Counted from the first letter of the stretch, positions 45,417 to 55,318 are shown. The stretch is DNA of 64,000 bases from M55B174 sp034716235 (GCA_034716235.1 JAYEHH010000032.1:1-64000), one strand, 5' to 3'. Translations and numbers: made by a program. The notes: a model not told the origin generated them from the sequence alone.

Positions 45417-45530
45417 AGTTCATAAAGTTTGTAAAGTTCGTAAAGTTTTCAGGGTTAAGAATAGCGAGATAAAGACTTGATAACTTTATAAACTTTACAG
45501 ACTTTTCACTTTCTAACTTTATAACCTCTC

Positions 45531-46607
45531 GTGAATATCTTATCCATCGAAACATCTTGTGATGAAACTGCTTTCGCTATTGGAGCCGTGCAAAACGGTC
45601 ATTTTAAGCTTTTAGCAAACACCGTCTCATCTCAAGTCAAAGTTCATCAAAAATTCGGTGGTGTGGTTCCTAATTTATCTGCCAGAGAACACTTAAAAAA
45701 TTTCAAGCCACTGCTAGATAAAACATTGACTCAAGCTGGTATTCCCCTCAAAGAAATTGATTGTTTTAGTGTTGCTCCCGGTCCGGGACTTATTCCGGCT
45801 CTTTTAGTAGGAACATCTATCGCTAAAACTTTAGCCTTTTATCATCAGAAACCCTTAGTTCCCATTCATCATTTAGAAGGACACACTTACGCTACTTGGC
45901 TAAAGAAAAATGGAGAGTTGAGAGATGACATTGCTTTTCCCGCTTTGGTTTTAATAGTTTCCGGAGGACATACCCAACTAATGCTGATGCAAGACCATTT
46001 GCATTACGAAATACTCGGCAGAACTTTGGACGATGCAGTTGGAGAAGCTTTTGACAAAGTGGCTAGAATTTTAGAATTAGGTTACCCCGGAGGTCCTTTG
46101 ATTGAAAAAATAGCTCAAAAAGGTAATCCAGAAAAGTTTCAACTTCCTAGACCGATGATCAATTCTGATAATTTAGATTTTAGTTTCTCGGGATTAAAAA
46201 CTGCCGTCCTTTATGTCGTGAAAGAATATCTTGAGAAAAAGGAAATGGTCCCGACCGCTGATATGGCCGCTTCTTTTGAGCAAGCCGTTGTTGATACCTT
46301 AATAGCCAAAACGCAAAAAGCGGTTAATACTTACAACCCTCAGTCATTAATTTTGGCAGGAGGAGTAGCTGCTAATACAAAAATAAGGGAAGCTTTTATT
46401 GAAATTGCTCAGAAACGAAACAAAGCAAAAGAATACTCAAATTACTATCCCCTACAAGCTTACGTCCCAGAATTAAAATTCTGCGGTGACAACGCTGCCA
46501 TGCAATTACCGGCAGTATTTTTTAGATTAGAAAAGTATGGGAAGAAGAAGTATCGGGAGGGGTGGAGAGATGTGGAGGCTGAGGCTAATTGGGGGCTCAG
46601 TTCATAA
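45531..46607 (+). CDS. tsaD: tRNA N6-threonylcarbamoyladenosine transferase TsaD
   Basis: 358 residues. Begins at GTG with NILSIETSCDETAFAIG. Metal-binding HHLEGHTYATWL, IVSGGHTQLMLM, RTLDDAVGEAFDKVARIL, SFSGLKTAVLY and CGDNAAMQLPA are all family motifs. It makes t6A at position 37 of ANN-decoding tRNAs with TsaB/C/E, which are not in the window. The 114-bp upstream spacer holds repeats of CATAAAGTTTGTAAAGTTC type. Confidence 0.95.
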   Translation: MNILSIETSCDETAFAIGAVQNGHFKLLANTVSSQVKVHQKFGGVVPNLSAREHLKNFKPLLDKTLTQAGIPLKEIDCFSVAPGPGLIPALLVGTSIAKTLAFYHQKPLVPIHHLEGHTYATWLKKNGELRDDIAFPALVLIVSGGHTQLMLMQDHLHYEILGRTLDDAVGEAFDKVARILELGYPGGPLIEKIAQKGNPEKFQLPRPMINSDNLDFSFSGLKTAVLYVVKEYLEKKEMVPTADMAASFEQAVVDTLIAKTQKAVNTYNPQSLILAGGVAANTKIREAFIEIAQKRNKAKEYSNYYPLQAYVPELKFCGDNAAMQLPAVFFRLEKYGKKKYREGWRDVEAEANWGLSS

Positions 46608-46686
46608 AGTTGAAAAGTTTAGATAATTGATAATTGACAATGGATAATTGATAATTAATGAATAATGAATATCTTAAATAATTTTT

Positions 46687-46762
46687 CACCCAGAGGGTGA
46701 TCCGCCTTCGGCGAGACAAGCCAGCCAGCCTCGCCGAGTCTAGGCGGGCCTCTGGCTGGCAA
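46687..46762. repeat. Dispersed palindromic repeat, inverted copy of 1611-1651
   Basis: Contains CACCCAGAGGGTG, CGCCTTCGGCG and GACAAGCCAGCC, the reverse of the copy near the left end, and adds CGCCGAGTCTAGGCGGG. It fills part of the gap between tsaD and the DUF262 gene, together with a run of GATAATTGATAAT-type sequence. Confidence 0.6.
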
Positions 46763-46814
46763 TTAAGGAATACTTTATAAACTTTACGAACCTTCTAACT
46801 TAACCATGAAGGCT

Positions 46815-46883
46815 TTATTAAATGGGTGGGAAGTGGTTTAATAAAAAGAGATAGAGAATAAGAATTATATAATTAATTACTTA
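46815..46883 (+). repeat. Diverged copy of the island border repeat (copy A)
   Basis: TTATTAAATGGGTGGGAAGTGG followed by AAGAATTATATAATTAATTAC resembles the 37-nt and 29-nt repeats at 49297, 56332 and 56379. It lies 12-80 bp before the DUF262 gene, at the left end of the accessory island. Confidence 0.55.
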
Positions 46884-46894
46884 TATTTAAAATT

Positions 46895-48712
46895 ATGCCA
46901 AATTATTTCGTCAATCAAAGAAATATTAGTGCGTTACTTCAAAACATTAAGGACGAAGATATTGTAATCCCAGAAATTCAGAGACCTTTTGTTTGGGAGA
47001 GTAAAAAAGTTCGTAATCTTATGGACTCATTGTATCAGGAATTTCCAATAGGTTATATTATTACATGGAAAAATCCAAATATAAGACTAAAAAATGGAAG
47101 AATGAGCGAGGGAAAACAAGTTATAATAGATGGACAACAAAGAATTACCGCTTTAATGGCTGCGATCTTGGGACGAGAAATTATAGACAAAGAGTATCAA
47201 AAAAAGAGGATTCGGATTTCCTTTAATCCATTGAAAGAAAAGTTTGAAACATTAACTCCTGTTATTGAAAAAAATAGTGAATGGATAAGCGATATTTCAG
47301 AATTTTTTAAAACTAGAAATAATATTTTTAATTTTACTGCTAATTTTTGTAAAAAAAATAATTTTACCGAAAAACAAAAAATCAAGACTCAGCAAAGTCT
47401 AACAAAATTACTAAACATGGAGGATAAGTTTATTGGAATTATTGAGCTTGATGCAAATTTAGATATTGATGATGTAACGGAAATATTTGTTAGAATTAAT
47501 GATGCTGGGACTCCCCTTTCACAAGCAGATTTTGCAATGAGTAAAATTGCCTCATACGAACCAACATCAGACCATTTGTTTGGAGTGAATTTAAGAAAGT
47601 CTATTGATTATTTTGCTCATCTATCTCAAACACCACATTTTCTTGAAGATATTGGAAGAAACGATAAAGAGTTTAGCCGAACAGAATATTTGCTAAAAAT
47701 GAAATGGGCCGGGAAGGAATTGGATAATATATATAATCCAAACTATAAGGATATTTTAAGAGTAAGTTTCATTAAGGAATTTAATAGAGGGAAAATTAGC
47801 GATCTTGTGAAGCTTTTATCTGGACAAAATTTTAAAACAAGAAATTATGATCAAAAAATACAAGAGAAATCATTCTTGGCTTTAAAAAATGGAGTCCTTG
47901 ACTTTATAAATGAAAATCATTTTAAGAAATTCCTTATTATTTTACAATCAGCTGGAATTATTGATTCAAAACTTATTAATTCACAGAGCGTTCTAAATTT
48001 TGCCTATATTGTCTATTTAAAACTTAGAAAAGATGGAATGGCAAATAATTTAATTGGGAAATATACAAAAAAATGGCTTGTTCTTTCAATTTTGACTGAA
48101 AGATATTCAGCCTCACCAGAATCTACGATGGATAAGGATATTAAAGATATTAATAAATATGGAATTAAAAAAGTTATTGCAAAGATTGAAGAGGCGGACA
48201 TGTCATCAACTTATTGGAATATTGGACTTGTACAAAATTTAAACAGGGCGATAATTTCAAGCCCATTTTTAAGCCTCTTTTTTATAGCACAGATATGCTC
48301 TAAGGATAAAGCTTTATTCTCCGAATCGGTTTTAATCGATCAACTCGTTAGCATAAAAGGAGACGTCCATCATATTTTCCCCAAAAATTATCTTCAAAAA
48401 GCAGGGTTTGGAATAAGTAAATATAATCAAATTGCAAATTTTGTTTATTTACAACAAGAAGTAAATATAACAATAGGAGATAAACCACCAGGACAATATT
48501 TTAGCCGAGCATTGAATCAATGTGATAATAAAACTTTGGATAGTGGAAGTATTGGAGAAATTACAGACAAGAAAAAATTGATAAAAAATTTAGAAATAAA
48601 TTCTATCCCAACTGATATTTTTGAAATGGATATTACTAATTATGATGAATTTTTAGAAAAAAGACGGAAATTAATGGCAAAGAAAATTGAAAAGTTTTAT
48701 AAAAGTTTATAG
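46895..48712 (+). CDS. GmrSD-like DUF262/HNH protein (type IV restriction-like)
   Basis: 605 residues. The N-terminal DUF262 domain shows IPEIQRPFVWESKKVRNLMDSLYQEFPIGYII (residues ~25-55) and VIIDGQQRITALMAAIL (~77-92), the ParB-like NTPase/nuclease DGQQR motif. Near the C-terminus DVHHIFPKNYLQ (about 490) plus YNQIANFVYLQQEVN resembles the DUF1524 HNH site (xHHIFPK...N-L). The order matches GmrSD, which cleaves glucosylated hydroxymethylcytosine phage DNA, but the modified base targeted here is unknown. It is a single gene unit at the left of the island. TATATT lies close upstream of the ATG. Confidence 0.82.
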   Translation: MPNYFVNQRNISALLQNIKDEDIVIPEIQRPFVWESKKVRNLMDSLYQEFPIGYIITWKNPNIRLKNGRMSEGKQVIIDGQQRITALMAAILGREIIDKEYQKKRIRISFNPLKEKFETLTPVIEKNSEWISDISEFFKTRNNIFNFTANFCKKNNFTEKQKIKTQQSLTKLLNMEDKFIGIIELDANLDIDDVTEIFVRINDAGTPLSQADFAMSKIASYEPTSDHLFGVNLRKSIDYFAHLSQTPHFLEDIGRNDKEFSRTEYLLKMKWAGKELDNIYNPNYKDILRVSFIKEFNRGKISDLVKLLSGQNFKTRNYDQKIQEKSFLALKNGVLDFINENHFKKFLIILQSAGIIDSKLINSQSVLNFAYIVYLKLRKDGMANNLIGKYTKKWLVLSILTERYSASPESTMDKDIKDINKYGIKKVIAKIEEADMSSTYWNIGLVQNLNRAIISSPFLSLFFIAQICSKDKALFSESVLIDQLVSIKGDVHHIFPKNYLQKAGFGISKYNQIANFVYLQQEVNITIGDKPPGQYFSRALNQCDNKTLDSGSIGEITDKKKLIKNLEINSIPTDIFEMDITNYDEFLEKRRKLMAKKIEKFYKSL

Positions 48713-48744
48713 TAATAATTTTCTAATCAGAGAGCAGAAAGCTC

Positions 48745-49146
48745 TTACTCCTTATCAGGCAATCTATCATCTTTTTTTCTTTGATAATAAGTATTCTTAT
48801 TTAAACATCTGTTTATAATATTTTCCATGTGCCAATAAGTGTAATTGCCATATCTAAAATAAATCTGTTTTGTTTTGTAAAAATAATCCTCGTATCCTGA
48901 CTGGTCAATGTAATTAGCAAGCTCTAAGTATAATTTGTTATCAACTTTTTCTTGGACAATATATTCATGGGGCCATGTTTTAGCATAAGTTTTTGCAGGC
49001 GTCCAATTAGAATTTTTAATAAATAATTTTAAATTATTGGGGAGTAGTACTCTATCAAACATCGCCTTTATTTTTTTACTATGAAGAAATATTAAAACCT
49101 TTTTGATTGTAGCTATAGTATTGTTGATTACTTTAGTTTCATCCAT
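48745..49146 (-). CDS. Conserved-looking hypothetical protein
   Basis: 133 residues, opposite in strand to its neighbours in the island. It has a compact motif-rich core: NWTPAKTYAKTWPHEYIVQ, then YFRYGNYTYWHMENIINRCLN and a basic end. There are no membrane segments. I think I have seen the KTWPHEY phrase in small proteins of unknown function, but I cannot name the family. It lies between the DUF262 gene and the mcrB-like gene, so a defence-linked or cargo role is possible. Confidence 0.6.
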   Translation of the reverse strand: MDETKVINNTIATIKKVLIFLHSKKIKAMFDRVLLPNNLKLFIKNSNWTPAKTYAKTWPHEYIVQEKVDNKLYLELANYIDQSGYEDYFYKTKQIYFRYGNYTYWHMENIINRCLNKNTYYQRKKDDRLPDKE

Positions 49147-49296
49147 GCTGAATCTAAAGTGGATTCCATAAGTTGCATATTCTTTTAATCAAAAATACAT
49201 TATTTATTTCAATAAGTATAGTAAGTTATAATTTAAAATAGCTGAACAGAATTCTTAATTTATAATCTAGAATTTGTAATCTAAAATCTCTCAAGA

Positions 49297-49333
49297 CTTG
49301 ATTAAATGGGTAGAAAGTGGCTTAATGGGGAGG
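49297..49333 (+). repeat. 37-nt direct repeat, left border of the mcrBC-ardC cassette (copy B)
   Basis: A 37-nt stretch containing GATTAAATGGGTAGAAAGTG and ending CTTAATGGGGAGG. It is identical to 56332-56368, 7,035 bp away. It lies 131 bp upstream of the mcrB-like gene. The unit has AAATGGG, AAAGTGG and AATGGGG spaced every 10 bp. The remaining 49147-49464 gap is A/T-rich with no gene. Confidence 0.85.
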
Positions 49334-49464
49334 AGAATTGCATGGTTAATTGGTTATCAATGAAAATGCTATAAAGTTTTTATTAAGATTATAATTAAGA
49401 GAATAATTCAGGTAGGGTTTTTTGCAAAAATTAATGTGCTTTTTAATTATTTTATATAAATTCA

Positions 49465-52383
49465 ATGAGAGTTAATATCAAGGAAATCAGGAGAATAATT
49501 AAATCTGATGTTATTAAGCCTAGAATTGAAGAATATTTACAGAAAAGAAAAAGTGGAGACGAGCAGCAATGGAACGAGGAATATAAATGGGATCCAAAAA
49601 TATTGCCTGCAACACATAAGGAATTTATCAAGGAAAGAGACATTCTTAAAAAAATTGAAATTCTTCAAAAAAATAATCCAAACGAAGGATCCTTTGTGAG
49701 TTATATGGACTTGGACGATCTCAATAAATTTGCTAAGGAAAAAACAAAGCAAGCCACAAAGTTGATGGAAAACTTATTGAATGGAAAAAAGAATATTGCT
49801 AAACGCATTGATTATTTTAGGGATGAGACGAAAAAAGTGGATGAAAAAATTAAATTAGGAACACCCTTATTTGGTTACATTATGGCGGTATTCAATTCCA
49901 GTAAATATCCAACTTATAAAAATTCAACCTTTATGGCTCTCAAAAAGCTCATTGGAAAAAGACAAGAATGGAGTTCTATGAGTGTTGGCGAGAAATATCA
50001 AACATTTACTGACCTGTGCCATGAAATGGGCAAATTGCTGAAGCCAGAACTTGAAACTGTAAATATCAGAGGTATTGAGGTCAAGCCAGGAAGGACTGCT
50101 CTGGATGGTCAAGACTTTTTCTATATTCTTGAAGATCGTTATAATAGAGAGAGATATTTCCCCGAACTTGTTAAATTTCTTGAACAAGCCAAGGCAAGCA
50201 ATCTTACAACAAAGCAATACCGAAAGGATTATATGAATTGTAAAGTGAGGATAAGTTTTGGAAAAGTAAGCTCTGCACAAACACCCTGGATTAGTTTTTT
50301 ATCCGGTGACAATAAATTACAGAAGGGAATTTATCCAGTCTTTCTTTTTTATAAAAGTATAAATAAATTATTTCTAGCATATGGTATAAGTGAAATAAGT
50401 GAACCCGAACAAATTTGGAACATTGTTGGAAAAGAAACAATTGAAGATTATTTTATTGAAAATTTCAACTCGGAGCCAGAGAGATATGGCAGTTCTTATG
50501 TTTATAAAGTATACGATGTGAAAAACATTGATAATTTAAATCAAGAACAAATGGAAAATGACTTGAAAAACATAATTAATGAATATAAAAAACAACTTGA
50601 AGAAACTCCAAAAATTCAATACTGGACAATTTCTCCGGGGGAAGATGCAAAGCACTGGGAGGAGTTCTATCAAAAAGGGATCATTGGAGTCGGCTGGGAT
50701 AAAACAAAAGATCTCTTACAATATAAAAATAAAAAAGAAATTCAAAAGGTTGCGAAAAACTTATTTGGATTAAAAACTAATGCCAGCAATACTGCCCAAG
50801 CTTGTTTGGATTTTTCTAGAACAATGAGAATTGGGGATATTTTAATTGTCAAAAAGGGAATTCATGAATTGGTCGGCTATGGAAAGGTAACTTCAGATTA
50901 TATTTATGATGCAAGGAGGAAGACATATAAACACATACGAAATGTGATGTGGATTAAAAAGGGAAATTGGAAGATAGATAAAGAGATTATTCATCCTGCA
51001 TTAAAAACTTTAACTAACATAACTCCGTATGAAGGTTATGCCCAAGAATTATTGGGCATAATGGACGAAAGTAATATTGATGGAAAAAATTACTGGTGGA
51101 TTAATGCAAATCCAAAAATTTGGAATTTAACAGAGGCGGAAGTCGGTTCCAAACAAATATATACAAGCCATAATGAGGCCAAGAATCCCAGAAGAATTTA
51201 TAGTTATTTTAAAGAGGTTAAGCCGGGCGACATTATGTTTGGATATATAACAAGTCCTGACAAACAAATTACTTCAATATGCAAAATAACCAAAGGGTTA
51301 TATGAGAACAAAGAGGGGGAAGTGATTGAATTTGAAAAAACTGAGACTTTACAAAATCCAATTTTGTGGAATGAATTGAAAAATGAAGAAAGTTTGAAAA
51401 ATTGCGAACCAATTAAGAACAATCAAGGAAGTTTGTTTAAAATAAGCAAAGAAGAATATGAAACCATTAGATATTTGATTGATGAGAAAAATATTTTCAC
51501 GAAAGAAAAAATTGAAAAATATATAAAAAAGGATGCTCTAGACAAATTATTTATTTCAGAAAATGAATTTGATAATATAGCCCAAAATATTGAAAGAAAC
51601 AAAAATATCATTCTGCAAGGCCCTCCCGGAGTTGGCAAAACTTTTCTTGCAAAAAGGTTGGCTTATTATTTGATTGGATACAAAGACGTAAACAAGGTAC
51701 AATCTATCCAATTTCATCAATCATATTCATATGAAGATTTCATGCAAGGTTACAGGCCCAATGAAAAAGGAAAATTTGATCTTGTTAATGGAATATTTTT
51801 CAGATTTTGTCAGAAAGCTAAAAATGATCCAAACAATAAGTATTTCTTCTTGATAGATGAAATAAATAGAGGAAATCTGAGCAAAATTTTTGGTGAATTA
51901 ATGATGCTTATTGAAAAAGATAAACGGGGTAAAGATTTTGCTATACCTTTAACATATTCCCAAGATGACAGAGAAACATTTTATGTGCCAGAAAATGTTC
52001 ATTTGATTGGGACTATGAACACAGCTGATAAATCACTTGCGATGGTAGACTATGCTTTGCGAAGAAGATTTAATTTTATTTTTCTGAAACCAAAATTTAA
52101 TAACAGCTTTAGTTCATTCCTAGAAAATATGGGAGTTAAAAAGATTATTATTAAAGCGATAGTTGAAAAAATAAGCAAACTAAATGAGATGATAATTAAT
52201 GATGATAATAATCTTGGAAAAGGATATCAAATTGGTCATAGTTTTTTCTGTCCTCAGAGAAAAAGTAAATATGACGAAGAATGGTTTAAGAATATTGTCA
52301 AATACGAAATTGAACCATTGCTCGAGGAGTATTGGTTTGATAGTGAGAAAAAATTTAATGAAGCGAAGAATTTATTAAACTGA
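49465..52383 (+). CDS. mcrB: McrB-like restriction ATPase with DUF3578 and two EVE/PUA-like domains
   Basis: 972 residues. After ~160 unassigned residues comes a DUF3578 (MrcB N-terminal) domain (VRISFGKVSSAQTPWISFLS, KGIYPVFLFYK, LFLAYGISE). A PUA/EVE-like module starts at about 386 (WTISPGEDAKHWEEFYQKGI). A second EVE module starts at about 542 (YWWINANPKIWNL, YSYFKEVKPGDIMFGYIT). The AAA+ domain follows, with GPPGVGKT (~720-727), FFLIDEINRGNLSKIFGELM and LIGTMNTADKSLAMVD plus ALRRRF, the McrB motifs. EVE domains read modified bases, so this likely senses modified invading DNA and powers McrC cleavage. TATATAAA close to the ATG suggests a short or absent leader. Confidence 0.9.
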   Translation: MRVNIKEIRRIIKSDVIKPRIEEYLQKRKSGDEQQWNEEYKWDPKILPATHKEFIKERDILKKIEILQKNNPNEGSFVSYMDLDDLNKFAKEKTKQATKLMENLLNGKKNIAKRIDYFRDETKKVDEKIKLGTPLFGYIMAVFNSSKYPTYKNSTFMALKKLIGKRQEWSSMSVGEKYQTFTDLCHEMGKLLKPELETVNIRGIEVKPGRTALDGQDFFYILEDRYNRERYFPELVKFLEQAKASNLTTKQYRKDYMNCKVRISFGKVSSAQTPWISFLSGDNKLQKGIYPVFLFYKSINKLFLAYGISEISEPEQIWNIVGKETIEDYFIENFNSEPERYGSSYVYKVYDVKNIDNLNQEQMENDLKNIINEYKKQLEETPKIQYWTISPGEDAKHWEEFYQKGIIGVGWDKTKDLLQYKNKKEIQKVAKNLFGLKTNASNTAQACLDFSRTMRIGDILIVKKGIHELVGYGKVTSDYIYDARRKTYKHIRNVMWIKKGNWKIDKEIIHPALKTLTNITPYEGYAQELLGIMDESNIDGKNYWWINANPKIWNLTEAEVGSKQIYTSHNEAKNPRRIYSYFKEVKPGDIMFGYITSPDKQITSICKITKGLYENKEGEVIEFEKTETLQNPILWNELKNEESLKNCEPIKNNQGSLFKISKEEYETIRYLIDEKNIFTKEKIEKYIKKDALDKLFISENEFDNIAQNIERNKNIILQGPPGVGKTFLAKRLAYYLIGYKDVNKVQSIQFHQSYSYEDFMQGYRPNEKGKFDLVNGIFFRFCQKAKNDPNNKYFFLIDEINRGNLSKIFGELMMLIEKDKRGKDFAIPLTYSQDDRETFYVPENVHLIGTMNTADKSLAMVDYALRRRFNFIFLKPKFNNSFSSFLENMGVKKIIIKAIVEKISKLNEMIINDDNNLGKGYQIGHSFFCPQRKSKYDEEWFKNIVKYEIEPLLEEYWFDSEKKFNEAKNLLN

Positions 52384-52388
52384 TTTTT

Positions 52389-53426
52389 ATGGAGATACCT
52401 ATAATAAATATATATTACCTACTTTGTTATGCTTGGGATAAACTTGAAGAAAAAGATGTTGTTAACGTAAAAGAAGAAGATCACACTAAGTTACTTGATC
52501 TTTTTGCAAAGATATTAATTAACGGAATGAATCATCTAATCAGGAAAGGATTGGACAGAAATTACATTGATATCAAAGAAGATTCAAAGAGAATTAAGGG
52601 AAAGATTAATTTCAATGAAACACTGAAAAGGAACTTGTTGGTACGATGTGAAATTAGTTGCGAATTCGACGATTTTAGTTACAACATTCTTCACAACAGA
52701 ATTATTAAAACAGTGATTGGAGGATTAGTTAGAAATGATGAGGTGGATCAGGAGCTGAGGGACGAATTGAATAAAATCTATCGATTATTGAAAGAGATTG
52801 ATGAGATAAGGCTTTCCTCAAAAATATTTAATGCTGTAAAATTAAACAGAAATAATTACTTTTATGATTTTCTGATCAAGGTATGTAGGCTGATATATGA
52901 AAATTATTTAATCACGGAAGAAACGGGCAAGGGGAAATTTAGAGATTTTATAAGAGACGAAGTAAAAATGAGAATGCTCTTCGAAGATTTTGTTAGGAAT
53001 TTTTATAGAAAAGAACAAAACGAATTTTCTGTAACAAGGGAATTGATTGCATGGAATGTTAAGGCTGAGAATGATGAAGATATGAGTTATATGCCGAGAA
53101 TGGAAACCGATATATCGCTAAAATCAAAAAGTAAAAAAATAATAGTTGATACAAAATATTATAAAGAGGCCATTAAGGGTCAATATAAGAATAAAGAAAA
53201 GTTAATATCCAATAATTTATATCAAATGTTTGCCTACATAAATAATATAGAAAACAAAGGAGGTCTAAATAAAAAATGTACTGGAATATTACTTTACCCA
53301 ACAGTTAAAAAAGATTTGGATTTAAAATATAAAATACCAAATCATAACTTACAAATTAAAACAATAAATCTAAATCAAGAATGGAAAAAAATTCATAAAG
53401 ACTTATTAAGTGTAATTATGACTTGA
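52389..53426 (+). CDS. mcrC: McrC-like nuclease subunit
   Basis: 345 residues, starting 5 bp after the mcrB-like stop. The N-terminus PIINIYYLLCYAWDKLEEKD matches McrC. The C-terminal PD-(D/E)XK site reads MPRMETDISLKSKSKKIIVDTKYYKE, with the D at MET-D, the D in VDTK and K present. It forms the nuclease partner of the McrB ring. Length is typical of McrC (~350). Confidence 0.9.
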   Translation: MEIPIINIYYLLCYAWDKLEEKDVVNVKEEDHTKLLDLFAKILINGMNHLIRKGLDRNYIDIKEDSKRIKGKINFNETLKRNLLVRCEISCEFDDFSYNILHNRIIKTVIGGLVRNDEVDQELRDELNKIYRLLKEIDEIRLSSKIFNAVKLNRNNYFYDFLIKVCRLIYENYLITEETGKGKFRDFIRDEVKMRMLFEDFVRNFYRKEQNEFSVTRELIAWNVKAENDEDMSYMPRMETDISLKSKSKKIIVDTKYYKEAIKGQYKNKEKLISNNLYQMFAYINNIENKGGLNKKCTGILLYPTVKKDLDLKYKIPNHNLQIKTINLNQEWKKIHKDLLSVIMT

Positions 53427-53500
53427 AAATCCCTATGTTTATAAATTTTAAAAACAATTTAGAATAGAAGATAATCATCTATTTATATTTATATAACCCA

Positions 53501-54718
53501 ATGCAACAATTTTCTCATTCAAAATTACAAACCTATGAAAGATGTCCCCTGCAATATAAGCTCCAATACCTCACCAATCTAAAGCCGGAGCAGGAAGAGA
53601 CAATAGAAGCCTTTGTGGGTAGCCGGGTCCATGAGACTCTGGAACTTCTTTATCGTGATCTACTGCGAACAAAACTAAATTCTTTAGCTGATCTTTTAAA
53701 GTTCTATGATAAAATTTGGAGAGTAAACTGGAGCAATGACATAGTTATCAATAATAAAGAATTTAAAAAGAAACATTACTTTGATCTTGGAAAAAAATGT
53801 ATTAAAAATTATTATGAAAAATATAGCCCTTTTGATCAGGATCAAACAATTGGAATTGAGAAGAGGATTAATTTACAATGGGGAGACATTGGAATAGTGG
53901 GATACATTGACCGTTTAGCTAGAGACAGCCAGGGTATTTATTCTATCCATGATTATAAAACGGGTGCCATCATGGAACAGAAGTACGCAGATCAAGATCG
54001 TCAGCTAGCCTTGTATTCAATTGCCGTTAAGGAAAACTTTAGAGAGGCCAAAGAGGTAAGGTTAATTTGGCATTTTGTAGCTTATGGCGAAGATGTTATC
54101 TCGAAACGGACAAATAAGGAATTGGCTAAGCTAAAAAATGAAATGCTGTCCCTTATTGAAGAAATTAATCTTGCAGAAAAAGAAGATAATTTTCCAGCCA
54201 AAGAAACTAAATGTGAATGGTGCGGATATTGGCAGTATTGCCCAAAGAAAAAGCATTTATTCAAAACAGAAAAACTTCCAAAAAATAAATACCTACAAGA
54301 TAGTGGAGTAAAACTAGCAAAAAAGTATATTAATTTATCACAACAAAGAACTGTCATAAACAAACGAGCTAAAACTAAGGGGGAAATAATTAAGCAAGAA
54401 ATGCTAAAGATTCAAGAAGCTATCCTAAAATATACCCAGAAACATAAAATAGATGTCTTGGCGGGAGAAAAAATGCTTGTAGCTATTAATAAGAGTAAGA
54501 ACTATACCTTCCCTACAAAAACTACTGACATTGAAAAATACACTGAATTGGAAAATTTATTGAAAAAAAGTAAGTACTGGAACGGTGTATCTTCCGTCAA
54601 TGCCCAAAAAGTTAGTCAATTATTGGAAGATGATGGGATTGACAGTAGATTAAAGCAGAAAATTATTGCCCTTGCTCCACTTGAAGAATCTACTAACTTA
54701 TCAATCAGAAAAAAGTAA
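53501..54718 (+). CDS. RecB/Cas4-like PD-(D/E)XK nuclease with four-cysteine Fe-S motif
   Basis: 405 residues. It begins FSHSKLQTYERCPLQYKLQYL, with C15 as the first cluster ligand. Catalytic motifs are GYIDRL (~135) and SIHDYKTG (~148), followed by DRQLALYSI (QxxxY). C238, C241 and C247 (CEWCGYWQYCP) complete the Fe-S set, as in AddB, Cas4 and related PDDEXK_1 nucleases. The last ~150 residues are lysine-rich and unassigned. No helicase is fused or adjacent, and no cas genes are present. Located between mcrC and a HEPN-like gene, it may be a defence nuclease or a repair exonuclease. Confidence 0.85.
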   Translation: MQQFSHSKLQTYERCPLQYKLQYLTNLKPEQEETIEAFVGSRVHETLELLYRDLLRTKLNSLADLLKFYDKIWRVNWSNDIVINNKEFKKKHYFDLGKKCIKNYYEKYSPFDQDQTIGIEKRINLQWGDIGIVGYIDRLARDSQGIYSIHDYKTGAIMEQKYADQDRQLALYSIAVKENFREAKEVRLIWHFVAYGEDVISKRTNKELAKLKNEMLSLIEEINLAEKEDNFPAKETKCEWCGYWQYCPKKKHLFKTEKLPKNKYLQDSGVKLAKKYINLSQQRTVINKRAKTKGEIIKQEMLKIQEAILKYTQKHKIDVLAGEKMLVAINKSKNYTFPTKTTDIEKYTELENLLKKSKYWNGVSSVNAQKVSQLLEDDGIDSRLKQKIIALAPLEESTNLSIRKK

Positions 54719-55279
54719 ATGGAGCTTCTAGAGAAAACCATCAAGCATATAGAAAAAAAGAAAAGGGATAATTCTAATAAAAAAGAGCTATTGGCAAACA
54801 ACAGACATCCTAAATCTGCCCATTATTATAAAAAGGAATGGTCATTTATTGAGTTTGTACCAGCTAGAGAAAATATTACCTATCAGTTACAGTATTTAGA
54901 GTATATGACCAATTTATACAATGACTACCAAATGTATTTAACGATTGAATCTTTACATTGCAAGAACATGATGATTACCATTGCCTCAATAATGGAATGT
55001 GCCCTCTATGACCTCTTGTATCAGTTAGCCAGAAAAAGGTCAGATATTGGTTTTGATGAAAGAGAAGATTTTTTAGCAATGATTGATTTAGGGTTTCGGG
55101 GAGGTTTACTTAATGAACAAATGAAAAATTTGCTACATGAGCTTCGGAAAGTTAGAAATTTTGTGCATATTTCTAATTTGGAGCATAAAGAATACGAAGC
55201 TTATGATATTGAGCAAGTAAACAACTATATTATACTTTTAGATAATTTTAAGGATAGAGTTAGGGAGAAGATTAAATGA
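54719..55279 (+). CDS. Hypothetical protein with a HEPN-like RNxxH motif
   Basis: 186 residues, all-helical in appearance. LHELRKVRNFVHIS at residues 139-152 contains R146-N147-x-x-H150 and R143-x6-H150, resembling the Rx4-6H/RN-H motif of HEPN ribonucleases and DUF4145-type proteins. The ATG directly follows the stop of the PD-(D/E)XK nuclease, so the two are translationally coupled. A toxic RNase effector is possible; a non-catalytic helical protein is the alternative. HEPN assignment is from one motif only. Confidence 0.55.
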   Translation: MELLEKTIKHIEKKKRDNSNKKELLANNRHPKSAHYYKKEWSFIEFVPARENITYQLQYLEYMTNLYNDYQMYLTIESLHCKNMMITIASIMECALYDLLYQLARKRSDIGFDEREDFLAMIDLGFRGGLLNEQMKNLLHELRKVRNFVHISNLEHKEYEAYDIEQVNNYIILLDNFKDRVREKIK

Positions 55280-55318
55280 AAATAATTAGGGTTATACTCC
55301 CCTGCTGCATTCTTTCTT

